Source: Streptomyces pacificus (GTDB lineage: Bacteria; Actinomycetota; Actinomycetes; Streptomycetales; Streptomycetaceae). From it: a stretch of DNA of 64,000 nucleotides. How positions within the stretch are numbered: the first letter of the stretch is position 1; the number at the start of each line of letters is the position of its first letter. Of this stretch, positions 7,944 through 16,191 are shown piece after piece. The position numbers and the translations under genes are program-made. Below the pieces are notes generated by a model that was not told where the DNA came from, ran no database searches, and saw nothing but the letters and a program-made list of their open reading frames with translations. The stretch is taken from the NCBI RefSeq assembly GCF_011766325.1, contig NZ_BLLG01000004.1, forward strand, positions 434,001 through 498,000. The letters are read 5' to 3'.

Positions 7944-9212
7944 TCATGCGCCGGCCTCGGCCTTCGGCTCCTCGGCGGCCGCGCGGGCGTCCTGGATCCG
8001 GAAGAGCTGCCGGTACAGCAGGATCGCGGCCGCGCAGAAGGCCGCGTACAGCAGGGCCATCACCCAGGGCTCGACGACCGAGCCGAGGATCACCGACAGC
8101 GAGCCGACCATGTAGCCGAGCCGGACGTGCAGTCCGTAGGCGGCCATGTACTTGGTACGGGAGCCCGCGGGCACCAGGGCGGCCACCAGGCTCTGGTTGA
8201 CGGGCTGGTTCATCAGCTCCCCCAGGGTGACCACGACGGCCGCCGCGATCATCAGCCAGGCGTTGTCGCCGAGCGCCCACGCGATATAGCCGGCGGTGAA
8301 GATCACCACCCCGGCCACCAGGCGCAGCCGGTCGTCGAGGCGCCCCAGCAGCCGGCCGGCCCACAGGCCGCAGGCCACGACGAGCAGGGTGTTGGTGGCC
8401 CGCAGGATGCCCAGCACGTTCACCCCGTCGACGGTCACCTGCCAGGAGCCCAGCGACAGCAGTTGCTGCTCGGGGAAGTCGGAGCCGAGCCGGACGGCGA
8501 GATAGGAGGAGATCTGGACCTCCACGGACCAGACCAGCAGGGCCGCGAGGACGAGCCGCAGGAACACCTTGTCGCGGGTCACCGCGAGATAGCCGCGCAG
8601 GGCGGGGCGCACCCCGCGGGGATTGCGCGCGGCCTCGGGCGGCGCGGTCTCGGTCAGCGCCAGGAACGTCACCACGAAGATCCCGCCGGTGGCGATCGCT
8701 GCCGCGGTCAGCAGATGGAAGAAGTACCCGCCGTAGAAGAAGCCGCCGACCAGCGAGCCGAGCATGAAGGCGACGTTGATCACCCAGTAGTTGATCGTGT
8801 AGACGGCGGTGCGGCTCTCCGGGGTGGAGACGTCCACGATCATCGCCTCGTTGGCGGGCAGCGCGAGGGCCGCCATGCAGGCGGCGCTCAGATAGAGCAC
8901 GTAGGTCGCGGGACCGGACTGCAGCAGCGGCGAGTTGACCAGGGCGAGGCCCGCGTAGGAGAGGAAGACGCCGATCTCGCCGGCCATCAGCACCTTACGG
9001 CGGCCGTACACGTCGGACAGGTGCCCGCCGACCAGGTTGCAGCCCACCGTGGCCACCGCCACGGCCAGCGTCATCAGGCCGGCGGTGGCCGCACCGTACA
9101 GGCGCGCGAAGTGGATGACCATCAGCGGGACCAGCATGATGTCGAAGAACCGCTGGAAGAAGCCGACGCCGATCCGCAGCTTGAGGTTGCGGTGCAGTTC
9201 GCCGAATCTCAC
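7944..9212 (-). CDS. MFS transporter (MdtH-like), probable exporter
   Basis: 422 aa, about 12 hydrophobic segments. I choose GTG 9212, which overlaps the upstream stop as GTGA and has GGAGGAG just before it, over a longer frame. The MFS signature GGHLSDVYGRRKVLM follows the second membrane span. It is the second MFS gene of the operon. By position it most likely exports the product or gives self-resistance. Confidence 0.9.
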   Translation of the reverse strand: MRFGELHRNLKLRIGVGFFQRFFDIMLVPLMVIHFARLYGAATAGLMTLAVAVATVGCNLVGGHLSDVYGRRKVLMAGEIGVFLSYAGLALVNSPLLQSGPATYVLYLSAACMAALALPANEAMIVDVSTPESRTAVYTINYWVINVAFMLGSLVGGFFYGGYFFHLLTAAAIATGGIFVVTFLALTETAPPEAARNPRGVRPALRGYLAVTRDKVFLRLVLAALLVWSVEVQISSYLAVRLGSDFPEQQLLSLGSWQVTVDGVNVLGILRATNTLLVVACGLWAGRLLGRLDDRLRLVAGVVIFTAGYIAWALGDNAWLMIAAAVVVTLGELMNQPVNQSLVAALVPAGSRTKYMAAYGLHVRLGYMVGSLSVILGSVVEPWVMALLYAAFCAAAILLYRQLFRIQDARAAAEEPKAEAGA

Positions 9213-10156
9213 CGCTCCTCCTCCGGCGGCCACCAGCTGAGGTAGCGCTCCCCGCTGTCGGGGAAGACGGTGACGACGGTCGCCCCGGACAGGTCGTGAC
9301 GGCGCGTCAGCTCACGGCAGGCGTGGGCGGCGGCGCCGGAGGAGACACCGACCAGCAGGCCGCTGCCGGCGGCCAGCGCCCGGGTCGTGGCCGCGGCGTC
9401 CTCGTCGGAGACCACGACCACCTCGTCGATGCAGGCGACATCGGTGACGGGGCTGGTGAAGCCGCCGTTCAGGCCGGGTATCCGGTGCGGGCCGGGGGAA
9501 CCGCCGGACAGCAGCGCGGAGCCCTCCGGCTCGACCGCGACGACGCGCAGCGCGGGGTTGCGCTCGCGCAGGTAGTGGGCGATCCCGGTGAGGGTGCCTC
9601 CGGTGCCGACGCCGCAGACCAGGACGTCCACCCGCCCGCCGGTGCCGCGCCAGATCTCCGGCCCGGTGGTCTCGTAGTGGGCCCGGACGTTGGCCGGGTT
9701 CTCGTGCTGCCGGGCGTACCAGGAGCCGGGGATCTCGGCGTGGAGTTTCTCGGCGCGCTCGACACAGCCGGCGAGGCCCAGCTCCGGGTCGGTGAACTCC
9801 ACTTCGGCGCCGAGCATCCGCAGCGTCATGACCCGCTCAGCCGAGGCGCTCTGCGGGAGCACGATGACACACGGGTGGCGGTGGGCGGCGGCCAGGGCCG
9901 CGAGCGCGATGCCGGTGTTGCCGGAGGTGGACTCGATGACGGTGGCCCCGGGCGCCAGTTCGCCGGAGGCCTTCGCGGCGCGGATCATGTACAGGGCGGG
10001 CCGGTCCTTGATGCTGGAGAGCGGGTTCGCCGCCTCCAGTTTGGCCAGGACGGTCACGTCCCGCGGGACGCCGTCCATGGGCAGGTGCAGCAGGGGGGTG
10101 TTGCCGACCAGGTCCTCGAACGAGGCGGTCGCTCCCGCGGCCGGTGGGTTGGTCAT
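9209..10156 (-). CDS. PLP-dependent cysteine synthase family enzyme
   Basis: 315 aa. Fold-type II PLP enzyme. PLP lysine in NPLSSIKDRPA (about residue 50), substrate loop STSGNTGIALA (about 79-89), phosphate-binding GVGTGGTLTG (about 181-190), and C-terminal SSGAAAHA. It probably performs a beta-replacement on an activated serine or O-phosphoserine. In a pathway without other sulfur genes it more likely makes a beta-substituted alanine (C-N or C-S bond) as a building block than cysteine. The start overlaps nothing; the stop overlaps the MFS start by 4 nt. A different enzyme of this fold, SbnA-like, sits at 59536. Confidence 0.88.
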   Translation of the reverse strand: MTNPPAAGATASFEDLVGNTPLLHLPMDGVPRDVTVLAKLEAANPLSSIKDRPALYMIRAAKASGELAPGATVIESTSGNTGIALAALAAAHRHPCVIVLPQSASAERVMTLRMLGAEVEFTDPELGLAGCVERAEKLHAEIPGSWYARQHENPANVRAHYETTGPEIWRGTGGRVDVLVCGVGTGGTLTGIAHYLRERNPALRVVAVEPEGSALLSGGSPGPHRIPGLNGGFTSPVTDVACIDEVVVVSDEDAAATTRALAAGSGLLVGVSSGAAAHACRELTRRHDLSGATVVTVFPDSGERYLSWWPPEEER

Positions 10157-10171
10157 CGGTTACCTCGGGGC

Positions 10172-11392
10172 TCAGTGCTGCTCGGTGGTGATCTTCTCGG
10201 TGGTGATCTTCAGGGTCCCCCGTACGCGCTTCAGGGCGTCCTCGCGCTCGGCCGGGGAGGGTGCGTCGACGAGCACATGGCCCATCCGCCGGGAGGAGGA
10301 CGTCAGGGGCAGGACGGTGTCGCCGGGCCGCTTGCGCAGCCGCACCCGGACCACCGACGGGTGGGCCGCGGTCTCCTCGGCACCCGTGATCGCGGTGATC
10401 GTCCCGGGGGCCGCGGTCGGGAAGTGGGTGGCGGGCCAGGAGACCGGCTCGGTGCGGATCAGCTCGTCGACGGGGAGCCCGAGGGCCAGCCTGAGCACGG
10501 CCTCGTACAGGTCGAAGCCGTAGGCGAGGCCGACCGCGTCGGGCAGGTAGTCGCCCGGGGTGCGCACCGCGATCTCCATCAGCGCCGGGCCGTGCTCCCC
10601 GACCTTGAACTCCAGGTGGACCAGGCCGGTCCGCATGCCGACGGCGCTCAGCACGCGCCGGGTCAGCTCGTGGACCCGGGCGGCCGGCTCCCCGTCCTCG
10701 AAGCGGTGGGCGCAGCGGTGGGTGAGCTCCACGAAGTACGGCGGCGGGGTGGTCTCCTTGGCCGTGACGTTCTCGAACAGCACCTCGCCGTCGCGGACCA
10801 GCGCCTCCCAGCTGTACTCCGGTCCTTCGACGGCCTCCTCGACCAGGACCTTGCCCTCGCCCGAGCGGCGGGCGACGACCTCGGCGGCCTCCTCGGGGGT
10901 GCGGACCAGTTCGACGCCCTCACTGCCCGCCCTGGTGAGCGGCTTGACCACCACGGGCAGCCGCTCCAGCATCCAGGTACGGGCGTCGGCCACGTCCGCG
11001 ACCAGCAGGTGCTCGGGCTGCCGGACGCCGTGGGCGGCGAAGAGGGCGCGCTGCAGCGCCTTGTTGCGGGAGACCACAGCGGCGTGCAGCGAGGGGCCGG
11101 GCAGGCCGAGCCGTTCCTGCACCAGGGCACCGGCGAGCACATGCGGTTCGGCGAAGGACACCACGCCGTCCGGCTCCCGGTCGGCGACGGCCCGGGCGAC
11201 CGCGGCCGTCCAGTGCTCCTCCTCGTGGCCGTCGACCCGGTAGAAGTCCTCGGCGAGTCCGAGCGGCCGGGCTTCCCAGCCGGCCGCCGCCTCCACGGCG
11301 CGTACCCGCAGGCCGAGCCGGGCGGCCGCCTCCAGATAGGGCCGGCCCATCGTGCCGACGCCGACGAGCAGCAGATCCCCTGGCGCGCTCAC
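10172..11392 (-). CDS. ATP-grasp ligase
   Basis: 406 aa from GTG 11392, with a strong GAGAAGGAGG ribosome site. Ordered motifs: N-terminal LLLVGVGTMGRPYLEAA, then LPVVVKPLTRAGSEGVELV (about 143-161), VLVEEAVEGPEYSWEAL, and the metal-binding LMEIAVRTPGDYLPDAV (about 282-298). The last segment is EIA(V/A)RTPGD, shared with module 1 of the 12752-15481 protein rather than the GGDRIP type of the 5216-7879 protein. The operon therefore carries at least two ATP-grasp subfamilies. The amine and carboxylate are unknown. The C-terminus has a short KITTEKITTEQH repeat from duplicated DNA. Confidence 0.87.
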   Translation of the reverse strand: MSAPGDLLLVGVGTMGRPYLEAAARLGLRVRAVEAAAGWEARPLGLAEDFYRVDGHEEEHWTAAVARAVADREPDGVVSFAEPHVLAGALVQERLGLPGPSLHAAVVSRNKALQRALFAAHGVRQPEHLLVADVADARTWMLERLPVVVKPLTRAGSEGVELVRTPEEAAEVVARRSGEGKVLVEEAVEGPEYSWEALVRDGEVLFENVTAKETTPPPYFVELTHRCAHRFEDGEPAARVHELTRRVLSAVGMRTGLVHLEFKVGEHGPALMEIAVRTPGDYLPDAVGLAYGFDLYEAVLRLALGLPVDELIRTEPVSWPATHFPTAAPGTITAITGAEETAAHPSVVRVRLRKRPGDTVLPLTSSSRRMGHVLVDAPSPAEREDALKRVRGTLKITTEKITTEQH

Positions 11393-11505
11393 GGCGCCAC
11401 CTCCTTCTCCACGGGCAGCCGCGCCGCGGACGGCGTGCGCGGCACGCGCCCGGCCACCGGCCCCACGGCACCGACGAACACATCAAACGACGGACGACCC
11501 GGCAC
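11389..11505 (-). CDS. Possible 38-aa ORF formed from a duplicated MFS gene end
   Basis: A GTG start at 11505 follows 2 nt after the MFS stop. The frame ends at 11389, overlapping the ATP-grasp start as GTGA. Its last 19 residues (ending AARLPVEKEVAP) mirror the end of the upstream MFS protein (ending AARPSVEGEVAR), and the DNA at 11396-11446 matches 11513-11562. I read it as a partial duplication of the MFS 3' end that created a new coupled stop and ribosome site. Whether a peptide is made or matters is unknown. Confidence 0.3.
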   Translation of the reverse strand: MPGRPSFDVFVGAVGPVAGRVPRTPSAARLPVEKEVAP

Positions 11506-11507
11506 AC

Positions 11508-12755
11508 TCACCGCGCCACCTCCCCCTCCACCGACGGCCGCGCCGCGGACAGCGTGCGGGTGACGGGCCGGACCAGCAGCGCGGCGAGGCCGAAGAGCAC
11601 CGCCAGGCCGATCCAGCCGACGGGACCGGCCGCGATCACCACGGACGTGATCAGCGCCGGTCCCACGATCCGCTGGCCGGTGTTGCCGAGGCTGAACACC
11701 GACAGATAGACGCCCTTGCGGTCCTCGGGCGCGAAGTCGTAGCTCAGCTCCCAGCCGCCGACCGCCTGCCACATCTCGCCGAAGGTGAGCAGTACGCAGG
11801 CCGCCAGCAGCACCGCGGCGGCCGCCGCCGCGGAGGACGGGGCCTTGGACAGGGCGAGCGCCAGGCAGCACGCCGTCAGGGCGAACCCGCCCATCCGCAG
11901 CGCCCGTTCGGCCCCGCCCCGGCGCTCCACCATCCGGGAGACCGGGACCTGGAGCAGGATCGACATCACGGTGTTGAGCAGGATCAGCACCGGCAGGAAC
12001 GCGGCCGGCACGTCGGTGGCCTGGATCGCCCACAGCGAGAGGCCGACCGCCAGGATGGTGGTGTGCAGGTTGAGCACCCCGTTGAGGGCGGTCAGCAGCA
12101 GGTACCGCCAGTCGCGGAAGTCGCGCAGCGCGGCAAGCGGGTTCACCTTCTTCTGGACGGTGGCCGCGGTGGCGGTGCGCACCCGCGACAGCATCGCGGC
12201 GGACAGCACGAACGCCGCAGCGGTGCCGAGCACGATCCCCCGGTACGTCCAGACCCGGTCGGCGGCCAGCAGGGGTGCGGCGAGCAGGGCGCCCAGCGAG
12301 AACCCCACATTGCGCACGGTGCGGACGATGGCCATGGTGCGGGTGCGGTCGGTCCCCTCGGTGGTGGCCGAGGCGACCGCCTGGGTCATCGGCTGGGTGG
12401 CGGCCTCCGCCGCCGCCAGGCAGCAGGAGATCACCGTGAAGCTCACCATGCCCTGGGCGAAGGCCAGCGCCACGAACCCGCCGGCCCGCCACAGTTGCAG
12501 CCCCACCAGGGTCGGCTTGGCGCCGAGCCGGTCGGCGAGCGCGCCGATGGGCACCGTGGTGAGGAAGCCGACCACCCCGGACAGCGCCAGGCCGAAGCCG
12601 ACCTGGGAGGTGGTCAGGCCGACGGAGCGGACGAAGAACACCGCGGACCCGGCCAGATACAGGCCGGTGCCGATGGCGTTGATCAGCGAGGTGATGGCGA
12701 AGGACCGGCCGGCCGCCGTGGCGGGTATGTACTCCCTCGGGGAGGGCAGCCTCAT
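11508..12755 (-). CDS. MFS transporter, probable exporter
   Basis: 415 aa, about 12 membrane segments. ATG 12755 overlaps the upstream stop as ATGA. The classic MFS loop GALADRLGAKPTL is near residue 68 and FAPEDRKGVYLS near 335. It is related to but clearly different from the MFS gene at 7944-9212, so the operon encodes two exporters, perhaps for two congeners or for a dipeptide and its amino acid precursor. Confidence 0.9.
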   Translation of the reverse strand: MRLPSPREYIPATAAGRSFAITSLINAIGTGLYLAGSAVFFVRSVGLTTSQVGFGLALSGVVGFLTTVPIGALADRLGAKPTLVGLQLWRAGGFVALAFAQGMVSFTVISCCLAAAEAATQPMTQAVASATTEGTDRTRTMAIVRTVRNVGFSLGALLAAPLLAADRVWTYRGIVLGTAAAFVLSAAMLSRVRTATAATVQKKVNPLAALRDFRDWRYLLLTALNGVLNLHTTILAVGLSLWAIQATDVPAAFLPVLILLNTVMSILLQVPVSRMVERRGGAERALRMGGFALTACCLALALSKAPSSAAAAAAVLLAACVLLTFGEMWQAVGGWELSYDFAPEDRKGVYLSVFSLGNTGQRIVGPALITSVVIAAGPVGWIGLAVLFGLAALLVRPVTRTLSAARPSVEGEVAR

Positions 12756-15481
12756 CGCGCACCCCCGTCGGCGCGTGTGCCGGCGTGTGTGCCGGCAGAT
12801 ACGTCGGCGTCCGTGCCGGCAGGCGTGCCGGCAGTGATGACGGCGCGTTCCTCGACCCGTGCACCGGCAGATACGTCGGCGTCCGTACCGGCGTCCGTGC
12901 CGGCAGGCGTGCCGGTGCGTATGTCGACCAGGGACAGGGCGTGCTCCGCCCGGCGGCCCGCCTCGGCGGCGTCCTCGCCGGTGGCGATGACCAGTCCGGC
13001 CCGCTCCCAGGAGCTGGTGGCGGAGTGGACGGTGGAGCCGGGGGCGGCCGAGAGGTGCAGTTCGGCGACGCCCGGCGCGGCCCGCGCCTCGTCGGCTCCG
13101 GTGACGGTCTCCACCACGCCGGGGGGCGCGATGAGGAACCGGGCGGCGGCGGCGCGGTGGACGGGCAGGGGGCCGACCGGGCCGGCGCCGGTGAGCACGT
13201 GCAGCAGGCTGCGCAGGATGTCGGTGCCGTAGGCGAGGTCGATCAGCACGGTGATGCCGCCGCCCGGCAGCCGGCCGGCGCATTCGACGAGGTGCGGGGT
13301 GCCGTCGGCGAGGATCCACTCGGAGTGCAGCACGCCCGAGCGGAAGCCGGTCGTGTCCACCAGCCGGGCCACGGCCTCGCGCAGCGCGTCCGCGAGGGAC
13401 GGCGGCAGTGCGGCGGGGACGGTGTGGCCGGTCTCGACCGGGTGGCCGTTGTCCTGCACCAGCTTGGCGGTGATGTTGGTGAAGCCGACCTCGCCGTCGT
13501 GGACCACGGCCTCGACGCTCACCTCGGGCCCGGACAGCCGCTGCTCCACCAGGAACCGGGTGGTCTCCTCGTAGGGGGCGCGCAGGGCCGGCTCGTCGGC
13601 GGCGGTGGTCCCCGCCCAGGCCTCGTCGATGTCGTCGGCGGGTCCGAGCAGCCGTACGCCCAGGCTGGCCTGGCGGTTGGCGGGCTTGAGCACGCACCGT
13701 CCGCCGTGCGCGGCGCGGAAGGCGGCGACCTGTCCTGCGCTCTCGGCCACGGCCCAGTCGGGCTGGGCGATGCCGCTGCCGGCCAGGGCGGCGCGCAGCA
13801 GGCCCTTGTCGCGCAGCACGCGGGCCGCTTGAGGGCCCGCGCCCGGCAGGCCCCAGGCCTCGGCGAGCGCGGCGGCGGTGACCACGCCGTACTCCACCAC
13901 GGGGACCACGGCGCGGACGCCGGGGGGGCGGGGCACGGCCAGGACCACCCGGTGGGGGTCGGCCTCGTCCTGGCTGGGCGCCGGGAACAGGGCCGCCACG
14001 CAGGGGTGCCGTTCGGCGAGCGCCGTGATGCCCCGGGCGTCGATGACGGCCGGCTCCTCCAGGACAAGCACCGAGCCGGCCGGCAGCTGCTCGTCCAGTT
14101 TGGCCAGCATGACGGGGCTGTAGCCGACCAGGACGTGCGTCACGGTGTCCGGGACGTCCGGTTCGGTGTGGACGGTGACGGCGCGCCGCACCCGGCTCTC
14201 CAGCAGGTCCAGTTCGGCGGCGGTGGGCGCGTCGACGAAGAAGGACACGGCCCGGTCCTCGGAGCTGCGCAGCGGCCCCAGTGCGGTGCCGCGGTCGCGG
14301 TGCACCAGGACCGCGCGCAGGGTCGGCGGGTCGGCGGGCGCGGCCGGTCCGACGGCGGGCCACAGGCCGCCCTCGCCGACCCACACGGGCTCCACGCCGA
14401 AGCCCCGGACCCGGACGTCGGCGAGCACACCGGGCACATGCTCCAGATAGACCTGGCGGGCGACCCGGGCCGGCTTCGGGTACGCGGCCGGCTCGCCGAG
14501 CGCGATGCGCACGATCTCCGGCTCCAGCGGCGCGCCGGTGGCGAGTTCGTAGAGGGTGCACAGTCCGTCGCCGGGGGTGCGGGCGGCGACCTCCATCAGA
14601 TAGGCCCGGCCGTCGGCGCCGATCCGCCACTCGGCGTGGGCGATGCCGTCCTGGAAGCCGAGGGCCTCCAGCATCCGCCGGTTGGCGTCCAGCAGGAGCG
14701 GGTCGGCATCGGGCCGGTCGCTGGGCACGGTGTGCGCGAGCTCGACGAAGGTGTGGGCGTGGGAGTCGGTGGTGGTCTTGCGGGTGGCGGAGGAGAAGAC
14801 GATCCGGCCGTCCTGCACCAGGCTCTCCACGGAGTACTCCTGGCCGTCGACCTTCTCCTCGACGAGGACCGTCTCGTGGCCGGGGTAGGAGCGGAGCAGG
14901 GCCGGCAGGGCGTCCGGGCCGGTCACCGTCTCGACGCCGGAGCTGGAGTGCCGGCCGGCGGGCTTGACCACCACCGGGTAGCGGACGGCGGCCGGGTCGA
15001 GGGATCCCCGGGCCTCGGGCGGCACGGTCAGCGACACCGGGCTGAACTCCGGGAGGTACCAGCGCTGGAGGTACTTGCTGCGGCACGCCCGGGTGGCCCT
15101 CAGGCCCGGGGTGCGCAGTCCGAGCGCGTCGGCGAGCAGACCGGTCGGCTCGACCTGGGTCTCGCCGACGGCGTAGGCGCCGGCGATGCGGTAGTGGTCG
15201 CGCCAGCGCCGGGCGGCCGAGAGCACCCCGGGCAGGTAGGAGTTGTCGCGGCTGACGTCCCCGTCGACGAAGGCGATCTCGTCGATCGCATGGGCGGGGT
15301 GGCCGGGGTCCTCGGCGGCGGCCAGCGCCTCCTCGCGCCAGGAGGAGGGGGTGATCAGCAGGATCCTCAGGCCGCGGCGGGCCAGTTCCGCCAGGTAGAG
15401 CGGCGCCCGGCAGACCACCAGGAAGGATCCGGTGAGTATGAAGGCGTCCGGCCTCGGCCCGGGGGCCGTCTGTGTGTCCAT
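12752..15481 (-). CDS. Tandem (double) ATP-grasp ligase, 909 aa
   Basis: Two ATP-grasp modules. Module 1 (about 10-420): YPVVVKPAGRHSSSGVETV, VLVEEKVDGQEYSVESLV, LMEVAARTPGDGLCTLYEL. Module 2 (about 475-870): RCVLKPANRQASLGVRLL, FLVEQRLSGPEVSVEAVV, LVECAGRLPGGGITVLIDL. It starts at ATG 15481. The C-terminal 45 residues are a degenerate repeat (TPAGTDADVSAGTHAGT), reflecting repeated 'gtgccggcagatacgtcgg'-like DNA. The two modules are about as divergent as separate genes, so they probably act on different substrates. It is likely one of the main ligases that build the product. Confidence 0.88.
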   Translation of the reverse strand: MDTQTAPGPRPDAFILTGSFLVVCRAPLYLAELARRGLRILLITPSSWREEALAAAEDPGHPAHAIDEIAFVDGDVSRDNSYLPGVLSAARRWRDHYRIAGAYAVGETQVEPTGLLADALGLRTPGLRATRACRSKYLQRWYLPEFSPVSLTVPPEARGSLDPAAVRYPVVVKPAGRHSSSGVETVTGPDALPALLRSYPGHETVLVEEKVDGQEYSVESLVQDGRIVFSSATRKTTTDSHAHTFVELAHTVPSDRPDADPLLLDANRRMLEALGFQDGIAHAEWRIGADGRAYLMEVAARTPGDGLCTLYELATGAPLEPEIVRIALGEPAAYPKPARVARQVYLEHVPGVLADVRVRGFGVEPVWVGEGGLWPAVGPAAPADPPTLRAVLVHRDRGTALGPLRSSEDRAVSFFVDAPTAAELDLLESRVRRAVTVHTEPDVPDTVTHVLVGYSPVMLAKLDEQLPAGSVLVLEEPAVIDARGITALAERHPCVAALFPAPSQDEADPHRVVLAVPRPPGVRAVVPVVEYGVVTAAALAEAWGLPGAGPQAARVLRDKGLLRAALAGSGIAQPDWAVAESAGQVAAFRAAHGGRCVLKPANRQASLGVRLLGPADDIDEAWAGTTAADEPALRAPYEETTRFLVEQRLSGPEVSVEAVVHDGEVGFTNITAKLVQDNGHPVETGHTVPAALPPSLADALREAVARLVDTTGFRSGVLHSEWILADGTPHLVECAGRLPGGGITVLIDLAYGTDILRSLLHVLTGAGPVGPLPVHRAAAARFLIAPPGVVETVTGADEARAAPGVAELHLSAAPGSTVHSATSSWERAGLVIATGEDAAEAGRRAEHALSLVDIRTGTPAGTDAGTDADVSAGARVEERAVITAGTPAGTDADVSAGTHAGTRADGGAR

Positions 15482-15567
15482 GAGTCCTCGTGTCCGTCCG
15501 TTCGCATGGGTGCGAACCGCCCCCCGGACAGGAGCGGTTCGCACGTGGGGGTCCGCGTGGGGCGGGG

Positions 15568-16191
15568 TCAGCTGTAGTCGAGACCGCCGGTGCGGGTGCG
15601 CTTCAGCTCGAACAGGTCGGGGTGGCCGGCCAGCACCCGGAAGCTGTCGAAGAGCTCGGCCGCGTGCTCGCCGCGCGGGATGGCGCGGAGGACGGGGCCG
15701 AACCAGGCGGTGCCGTCCACGTGGATCGTGGGGGTGCCGACGTATCCGCCCGCTTCGGGGTCCCGGCCGGCGTCGTGGCTGGCCCGGAGGGTCTCGTCGT
15801 GGGCGGGGTCGTGGGCCGCGGCTGCCAGTTCGGCGGGCAGGCCCGCCTCCGCGAGGGATTCGGTGACGACCTCGTCGAAGTCCGCCGCCTTCTTCTCGTG
15901 GATCCGGGTCCCGTACGCGGTGTAGAGGTCCCGCAGCGCCTGCTGGCCGTGCCGGGCGGCGACCACCGCGGCGACCCGGGCCGGGCCGATCGACTTGTCG
16001 ACGAGCGTGCGGTACCAGTCCGGGAGCTCGTTGCCCTCGTTGTGGAAGTAGAGGCTCATCGCGTGGAAGCGCAGCTCGATGTCGCGCTCGCGCTCGACCT
16101 CCAGCATCCATCGGGAGGTGATCCACGCGAAGGGGCACGCGGCGTCGAAGTAGAAGTCGACCTTCGTGGTCGGGGCGGTGCTGCTGGTCAC
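15568..16191 (-). CDS. DsbA-fold oxidoreductase, mycothiol-dependent nitroreductase (Rv2466c)-like
   Basis: 207 aa from GTG 16191 (GTGA overlap with the ligase stop). Thioredoxin-like DsbA family: VDFYFDAACPFAWITSRW near the N-terminus, then the long helical insert and GYVGTPTIHVDG with the cis-proline. Only the first cysteine of the usual CxxC is kept (Cys-Pro-Phe-Ala), as in many actinomycete members. In a cluster with a predicted nitrous-acid/N-oxide pathway it could reduce or detoxify an N-oxidised or diazonium species with mycothiol. That role is inference. Confidence 0.8.
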   Translation of the reverse strand: MTSSTAPTTKVDFYFDAACPFAWITSRWMLEVERERDIELRFHAMSLYFHNEGNELPDWYRTLVDKSIGPARVAAVVAARHGQQALRDLYTAYGTRIHEKKAADFDEVVTESLAEAGLPAELAAAAHDPAHDETLRASHDAGRDPEAGGYVGTPTIHVDGTAWFGPVLRAIPRGEHAAELFDSFRVLAGHPDLFELKRTRTGGLDYS

